A DNA stretch of 64,000 nucleotides, taken from the NCBI GenBank assembly GCA_028456385.1, contig JALNQF010000026.1:1-64000 (forward strand), read 5' to 3'. The notes beneath the pieces were generated by a model that was given only the letters and a program-made list of their open reading frames with translations, made no database searches and was not told the origin of the DNA. Of the stretch, positions 58,519 through 64,000 are shown one piece after another (the first letter of the stretch is position 1; every line of letters begins with the position of its first letter). This DNA comes from Ophiosphaerella korrae. Taxonomy: Eukaryota > Ascomycota > Dothideomycetes > Pleosporales > Phaeosphaeriaceae. The position numbers were made by a program, and so were the translations under genes.

Positions 58519-60272
58519 TGTTGTTTGAGTATTGTGCGAGTGAAAAGATTGGGCTTACTTCTGTCAACTTGTACTCCGATTTTTGAGTTTCTGACCCCAC
58601 CACCATCTTGCTCATGCTATTGGCGAGAGCTCCACATTTGTGCAACCTGACATCCGGATCAAGAATGATCTGATGTTATTGCACCCTTTTTGGTGCAGCT
58701 TCCTGTTATGGTTGGTGTGCACGTGACCTATCACCAGAAAGCTATATCTGCAGGTGTGGCCCTGTGTACCTATATTATGATCGCCTTATACCTATAATAG
58801 TCTTGATAGATTTTGGTGTGATCTAAGATACTGCAGTAGCTAAGAAAGCATCGATCAGGCCACGATTTGAATCGGTCGATGAATACTGTGGCACACTGGG
58901 ACGCACTTAGAAGTAGAACGGGTGCCCCCTGCAGAGCCGCAAAGCTGACCTAATGCTCATCGATCACGTGCGGTCCTACTACACCACAAAACCTAGAGTA
59001 GTCTAGTACTCTAATATATTCGTTCCACTCTATCCTATCTTAGTACCGTAACCACATCTATTTACTAAAAACGTTGACTTGGAATAATGAGCAAGTGAGA
59101 CTTTGGGGCTTGGAATTTCCAGTGTATGCCGAGTGTCATGGAAAACTCATCATGTCTCCGAAGCTAGATAACTAAAAGACTCTTAAAACATTGAACTAAT
59201 TACTTGTTAATTATAAAAGTGAATTCTGACAACGACATTCAAATATGAAGAAGCCATACCAAGGTGGAATTATCTATCGATGTTACCTACGTATATTCTA
59301 ATTTCTTTCCACTCCTCAACAAACGAATACTGCATAAATCAATGAAACACACAAAATTTGCGACAAGAATTCGGTAGGTTCTTGAACATGTTGGAGAATA
59401 TAAAATGCATCTCCACCAAGAGTGCCACGATTTAGCAAGTCTTACTAGGGGCGTCAGGCCTACCACCACATTGCACTAAACATTCACAAATATTATTGTG
59501 CGCACCAATTATTGATGAAGATAGCCCTCCGGCATATGTAAATGGCTCTTTATCGCCGAAATATACATGGCGTAGCTTAGTAGTCAGGCCGACTACTTCA
59601 CTTCTTAAGCCTACTCAACATGCGATAAGCTGGTAAGCTGACCGTAAGGCAAGCTACGCCACAATGTTTCCGAACCAATGTCAGAAGATAAAAATGCCGC
59701 TATGGCTCCGCTCCGCCCTGTTCATAAGTTTCTCTGGAAGCGAAATTCGCTTCGTAGGCGAGACTCGCACTTTGTCGGCAAGCGTAAGAAATCTTGGCAA
59801 ATATAGTTGCGGAACTTTTGCGACCTCCAGAGAAGTCGGAACTAGGAGAATTAAGTCGTTAACGAAGATAACCCAAGCGCTGATGGCAATTGTGCAGTGA
59901 ACCAATGTGAAATGCATTAGGAAATCGTAGTATACCTAGGTACAATACCGAGAACGTTTGCTGATGCAGATCATTATTGCCAGAACTGAGTGCATAGACT
60001 TCAGCGAAATGCGCCCTTGGTTCGATCACGCCCAAAAAGAGTGACCATAGCCCTACCTAGCGTATGTATTATTAGACACAGATCATACCTAGATACGCCC
60101 TGAACAACATCATACTCAGTGGCGGAGCACCATGATTAATCGAACATATATTTAATTTCATTCTCCCTGGCCATTTCAATAGCACACTTCACCATCACCA
60201 CTCACAACACCATCACCCATCATACTACAAACTTCTACCAGCGCCTCTTACTTCAAAATAAGAACCAGGGAA
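58519..60272. other. Divergent intergenic region with two CACGTG boxes
   Basis: 1.75 kb between P450 and RTA1 starts. CACGTG palindromes at 58720-58725 and 58965-58970 and several AT-rich patches (e.g. 58990-59070, 59160-59420). No gene recognised. Confidence 0.45.
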
Positions 60273-61399
60273 ATGGGCGGCGCACCACCACGGCCTACTC
60301 TGGCACCTGGCCTCAAATGTAAAGACATAGGACCGAACTGTCCCGTCGAAGCTACAATCTACGGCTACACGCCCAGCCTTCCTGCCAACGCATTCTTCGC
60401 AGGCTTTTTCGCGCTCGCCATCCTCCCCCACCTGTTCCTCGGCTTCCGTCACAAAACCTGGACCTATACCATTGCCCTAACCCTCGGCTGCTTCGCCGAA
60501 AGCGCTGGCTACGCTGCGCGCGTCCTCATGCATTTTAATCCGTGGAATAAGATGGGCTTCAACATCCAAGTCGTGCTCCTTATTTTTGCGCCCTCTTTTC
60601 TTGCAGCGGGAATTTATTTAACGCTCAAACATATTGTGGTACAATTCGGCGAGCAGTGGTCGAGATTGAGGCCAAGTTTGTATACATATGTGTTTATTGC
60701 GTGTGATGTCAGTTCGTTGGCAATGCAGAGCGCTGGCGGCGCGTTGGCAGCGACTGCGGATCCTGGGGCCAAAATTGGAGATATCGGGACAAACTTGATG
60801 ATTGCAGGGAGTAAGTTGCCTTCCTTCCTAATTGATTAGTATGGGTGACTGACGAATTGTTGCGGCATTTAGTTATTTGGCAAGTTGTTGGTAGGATCTG
60901 ATTGCTATGAACAAGTGTTCAGATGCTGACGAAAACAGTTCTTGTGATATTCGCTCTTCTCGTTGCGGAATATAGTTGGCGGACGTACCAACGACGGAAC
61001 CGTCTCAGTCACGATGCCCTCGTACTATGGGCTGATCGACGCTTCAAGATCTTCTGCGGCGCCGTTGTAGCCGCATACACTTTCATCCTTGTCCGATGCG
61101 CCTATCGGATACCAGAACTGTTGGGTGGATGGGGTGGCGAACTGATGCGCATTGAAATTGAGTTTATTATCCTCGAGGGTGTCATGATTGCTATGGCAGT
61201 TGCGGCTCAGACCATCTTTCATCCTGGGATATACTTTCCAGCCCTGGCTGGTGCACCAGCCAAGCAGAAGCATCAACGTATCAAGAATATGGATGACACC
61301 GAAATGGAGCCTCTTGGCAGTTATGAGAATGTAAGACCAGCAGGTCGCTACGAGGACAACAGGCCAGCGTCCCGTTATGAGGACACGCGGACACGATGA
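60273..61399 (+). CDS. RTA1-like seven-helix membrane protein
   Basis: Three exons, 60273-60810, 60873-60890 and 60939-61399; 338 residues. Exon 2 is an 18-nt microexon (part of IIWQVVV). Seven hydrophobic segments with the RTA1 signatures GCFAESAGYAARV, FNIQVVLLIFAPSFLAAGIY, FIACDVSSLAMQSAGG, IRFRxxFR-like RCAYRIPELLGGWGG and E...LEGVMIAMAV. The family includes yeast Rsb1 and Rta1, linked to sphingoid base release and drug tolerance. The tail has three near-repeats of RYEDNRPAS type. Divergent from the P450 gene across 1.75 kb. Confidence 0.9.
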
Positions 61400-61647
61400 A
61401 CACCGGAAGTTCAGGAATTATTTTAGAAAGCTGCGTAATTACCTCGGAATCATTGGTTTGACCATGGGACGTAGCTAGTACGGTAATAGAGTTAGAAGGC
61501 GGCGTTGTGTAAACTGTCATTTCGTGGAGTTTAACATATACATTTATACCCATCCAAGTCAAGCCATTGTTCGCAGTTCTCCTCATATTTGTAAACGCTA
61601 AATTGATTGTCAAACCCATTACTACCTTAATGCGCGATTGGGTGCAT

Positions 61648-62214
61648 TTATGTTCGATCTGCCCACGGTGGATTGTTTGCCCATTCCCTTTTCCCTGCTG
61701 CCTCAATCTTCTGCTTTATCTTACAAAACGTATCGTAAGATTTTTGATCCTCAAAATAACTACGATCATCCCATTCTTGTAACCTCATTCTAATTTCTTT
61801 TAAAATATCATCTGATCGTTCCATTTGACGCAGCACTATTTTTCGCCCAAATGCCTTTTTTTTACGACCATCATTCCAAATTTGCATATCCAAAGTATAC
61901 CGAAGCTGTATTCGTTTCCTCAAATCACGAATCATCTCTGGTCGTACTTGAAAATTCCCTCCCTGGTTCCTCGAGAGTGATTTTGTGGATTGCTGTGTTG
62001 GGACTTGATGCCTTTCATTCTCCGGGGGATTGTTTTGACGTTGGCTTTGCTGCGCTGAATATTCATGACCCAAACTGTGGGGCGCTTGTTGGTATGTTTG
62101 GGTTTGCGAGCCTACCACAAATCGGCCATTCAAGCCAGTTTGTGTTGGTGGGGAAGTATAGGAATGGTTTGGTTGATCGGAAGTTCCTAATATGTTTTTG
62201 AACCATCGGGACAT
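61648..62214 (-). CDS. Orphan protein, basic C-terminal helix region
   Basis: Single-exon frame of 188 residues from MSRWFKNILG. The first half is Gln/Ser/Pro-rich and disordered; the second half is helical and basic (RDLRKRIQLRYTLDMQIW, DGRKKKAFGRKIVLRQ, then ILKEIRMRLQEWDDRSYFE). No family is recognised; it is likely restricted to related Pleosporales. A longer reading from further upstream lacks support. Expression would decide whether it is a gene. Confidence 0.45.
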   Translation of the reverse strand: MSRWFKNILGTSDQPNHSYTSPPTQTGLNGRFVVGSQTQTYQQAPHSLGHEYSAQQSQRQNNPPENERHQVPTQQSTKSLSRNQGGNFQVRPEMIRDLRKRIQLRYTLDMQIWNDGRKKKAFGRKIVLRQMERSDDILKEIRMRLQEWDDRSYFEDQKSYDTFCKIKQKIEAAGKREWANNPPWADRT

Positions 62215-62743
62215 TTCTCTTATGCCTTGGTTGAGCACACAATTTACACTAGGGTGAGGTTCGGAGGTATTGACCACCACGCTTCTTTCGAGAAGGCTAC
62301 AATTATAATGCAAGCGATGAAGTCAGATGACTTTCAACCAAGGCTATTTTTCGTTTTGTGGTTCGGCAAAGGGTTTTATTTGACTGGACCACATATTTTG
62401 AGGTGCATGAAGCTCGGGGAGTGATCGAATGAGGGAACAGCTGAAGATCCCAATTATTATCAGCTCTTACAGCGCTATGCCCATTTTGGACCAGGTGAAC
62501 ACGTCGTGCAGCACTAACATGCAGCCACAGTCGCCTTTCTCGCCTTTTTAGCTTTGAGATCCAATATGCGTGTGCATACATGTTCCAACTGTGTCAAGTA
62601 GGCAGGCTGAGGGTCAGATACCAAATACTATACCACGTTTTCAAGGACGCAAAACCCTTGTTCGTTATAAAAGTTTCTGGCCGCTACATAGTTGGAAACC
62701 GAAATAAATGATAATCACCATTGAATAAATCTCACAGAAGGTA
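62215..62743. other. Intergenic region
   Basis: 530 bases between the orphan gene start and the 3' end of the Hsp70-like gene, both on minus; nothing recognised. Confidence 0.4.
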
Positions 62744-64000
62744 TCAAGCAGTAGCCTTATCCAGCTCGTGTCCTCTCCACGAGATTGATGCCTGAAGTGA
62801 CTCCCAAGTCAACTCGAGGTTCAATTCGAGAGTGACCCGATAGTTTGACTTTAGCGTGGAAAAGAAGGCATTTTCTACAACTTTGAGATGTGTTTTATTT
62901 CCCCCATTTTTCGAATGAATTGTTTTGACGCCTTGGTATAATGCCTCACGAACACCGCGAGTGTCTCCATTCTTACCCTCTACATAATCTCGAAGCCGGC
63001 GCAGGTCGATCCGAAGGACTAGAACTTGGGAAATGACTGCAAGGACTAAGTATGTGCGGCGCTATATCAATTGCGAAAAAAGCGAACATACCATTCTTAG
63101 CAATGCCCAATCTATCCGGGCGATCTGCCTCGTCCTCATCATCAAGAAGCGAGTGTCGGTACACAGGCAAATCGACGTGACTCTGAGTTTTTGAGAAACT
63201 GATGTCGAAAGCCTTTGTCACTCTGCATGGCTCATCCGCAAAAATGACGTCTCCCTCGTTCAGTAACCAAATGAGCTGTCCTTTAGCATACCAGTTGCCA
63301 TCTCTCTCTTTGGCTAAGTCATCTCGATCGTGGTCGGTTCCCCGAAAAGCCTCATCCATGCTGACTCCATAGCTGCATGTACATGCTTTCGTTCTTCTGA
63401 TATACGGTATTTGCGCACTGTCAATGCCACACACGACAGCACCCTGGACAATAGCAGTCCATGATGTATCGGGCGTTCGGAATCGCACTCGGTAATCTCT
63501 CATTGTGTCCGCCAGGTAATGCTTCAAGTAGTCGGAACTTCCAAAACCACCGACTAGAAACAGATTCTAAGTTTGTCAACATGAGCCCTCAGTTCGGGTA
63601 AAGGGTCAGTAAGTACCTTGGCTGTGCCACCAGCCACCTTCTCGATCTGCTTCATGTGGTGTTCAACCAAGCCAACCACACCTTCCAAGCATGAATCAAA
63701 AAATGACTCCATTGTTGGTCTGTATAGCTTAGTGCGAATTAATTGAAGTCTTGCGATTAACTTACTGTGTAATCGTTATATCGCCGCCTTGGACGACTCC
63801 AGGAACATTAAGATCCTGCAGTGGGTGTGGCAACGGGACGTGGATGTCATTAATAGAGAATGCTGTAAATTGCTCCTTGCGGACATCGAACTCTCTCATC
63901 AATTCTCTCATTTCACCAGTTTCTGAAGCACTTGAAACAGGTTTGTCTATGTTAAGATCCGGATCGAGCTGACGGTAGTTGTGATCGCCGATCTTCCTAC
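62744..64000 (-). CDS. Hsp70-like (HSPA12-type) ATPase, 5' end outside the window
   Basis: Visible exons: from beyond 64000 to 63766, 63719-63617, 63566-63092 and 63036-62744. The second half of an actin-fold ATPase like the fungal HSPA12-type proteins: FFDSCLEGVVGLVEHHMKQI, the adenosine loop NLFLVGGFGSSDYLKHYL, WTAIVQGAVVCGI (the AVxxGA-like motif), then YGVSMDEAF and a beta-rich tail (VISQVLVLRIDL ... VTLELNLELTWESLQA). These proteins lack a true Hsp70 substrate domain and are expanded in filamentous fungi, where some lie near HET genes; function is largely unknown. The phosphate loops (start of the ATPase) lie beyond the right edge. Confidence 0.85.

Overview
The window is nuclear DNA of a filamentous ascomycete (Pezizomycotina, most likely Dothideomycetes/Pleosporales). 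The genes are monocistronic, lie on both strands and carry introns of mostly 45-60 nt with CTAAC/CTGAC-like branch sites. The families are typical of such fungi: Zn2Cys6 regulator, DASH subunit, RTA1, HET, NB-ARC/TPR and ATG15. No bacterial, plasmid, viral or CRISPR features were seen. All exon coordinates were derived by eye from splice signals and protein-family fit.

Left part (0-31.7 kb) is mainly housekeeping. It begins inside a poly-C-bearing intron of a NAPE-PLD-like gene. Next comes a compact block ARP5 / DAD4 / IES6; Arp5 and Ies6 are partners in the INO80 remodeller. Then follow GOT1, a conserved protein of unknown function, a predicted Tyr-sensitive DAHP synthase, NSE1 (Smc5/6), a rhodanese + tyrosine phosphatase of the Pyp1/Pyp2 type with a perfect CRE in its promoter, an SRPBCC protein, a Zn2Cys6 regulator, a decayed intron-containing tRNA-Ala, a lectin-like type II membrane protein, an acidic protein of unknown function, and the giant helicase gene SLH1.

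Middle part (32-55 kb) mixes core genes (BTB-like protein, proline-rich protein, ATG15, a VPS9-domain Rab5 exchange factor, a coiled-coil protein) with damaged accessory genes. The damaged genes are a divergent YKT6-like SNARE with a -1 shift, an NB-ARC/TPR receptor with two -1 shifts, an MFS transporter with an in-frame TAG, and a HET-domain protein with about 13 tandem 32-residue repeats that carries two in-frame stops and three -1 shifts. Every shift is a one-base loss, mostly in short homopolymers, so decay and sequencing undercall must be separated before a biological reading.

Right part (55-64 kb) is a repeat-scarred accessory zone: an AT-rich, RIP-like island, a probable solo LTR, a P450, an RTA1-type membrane protein, an orphan gene, and the 3' part of an HSPA12-like Hsp70 gene that runs off the window.

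No complete, clearly undescribed system is proven here. The most unusual signals are the five GW(F/W)G cysteine modules in the tail of ATG15, the HET-repeat/NLR relics, the tight ARP5-DAD4-IES6 block, and a CRE in front of a Pyp-type phosphatase that suggests a stress-MAPK feedback loop.
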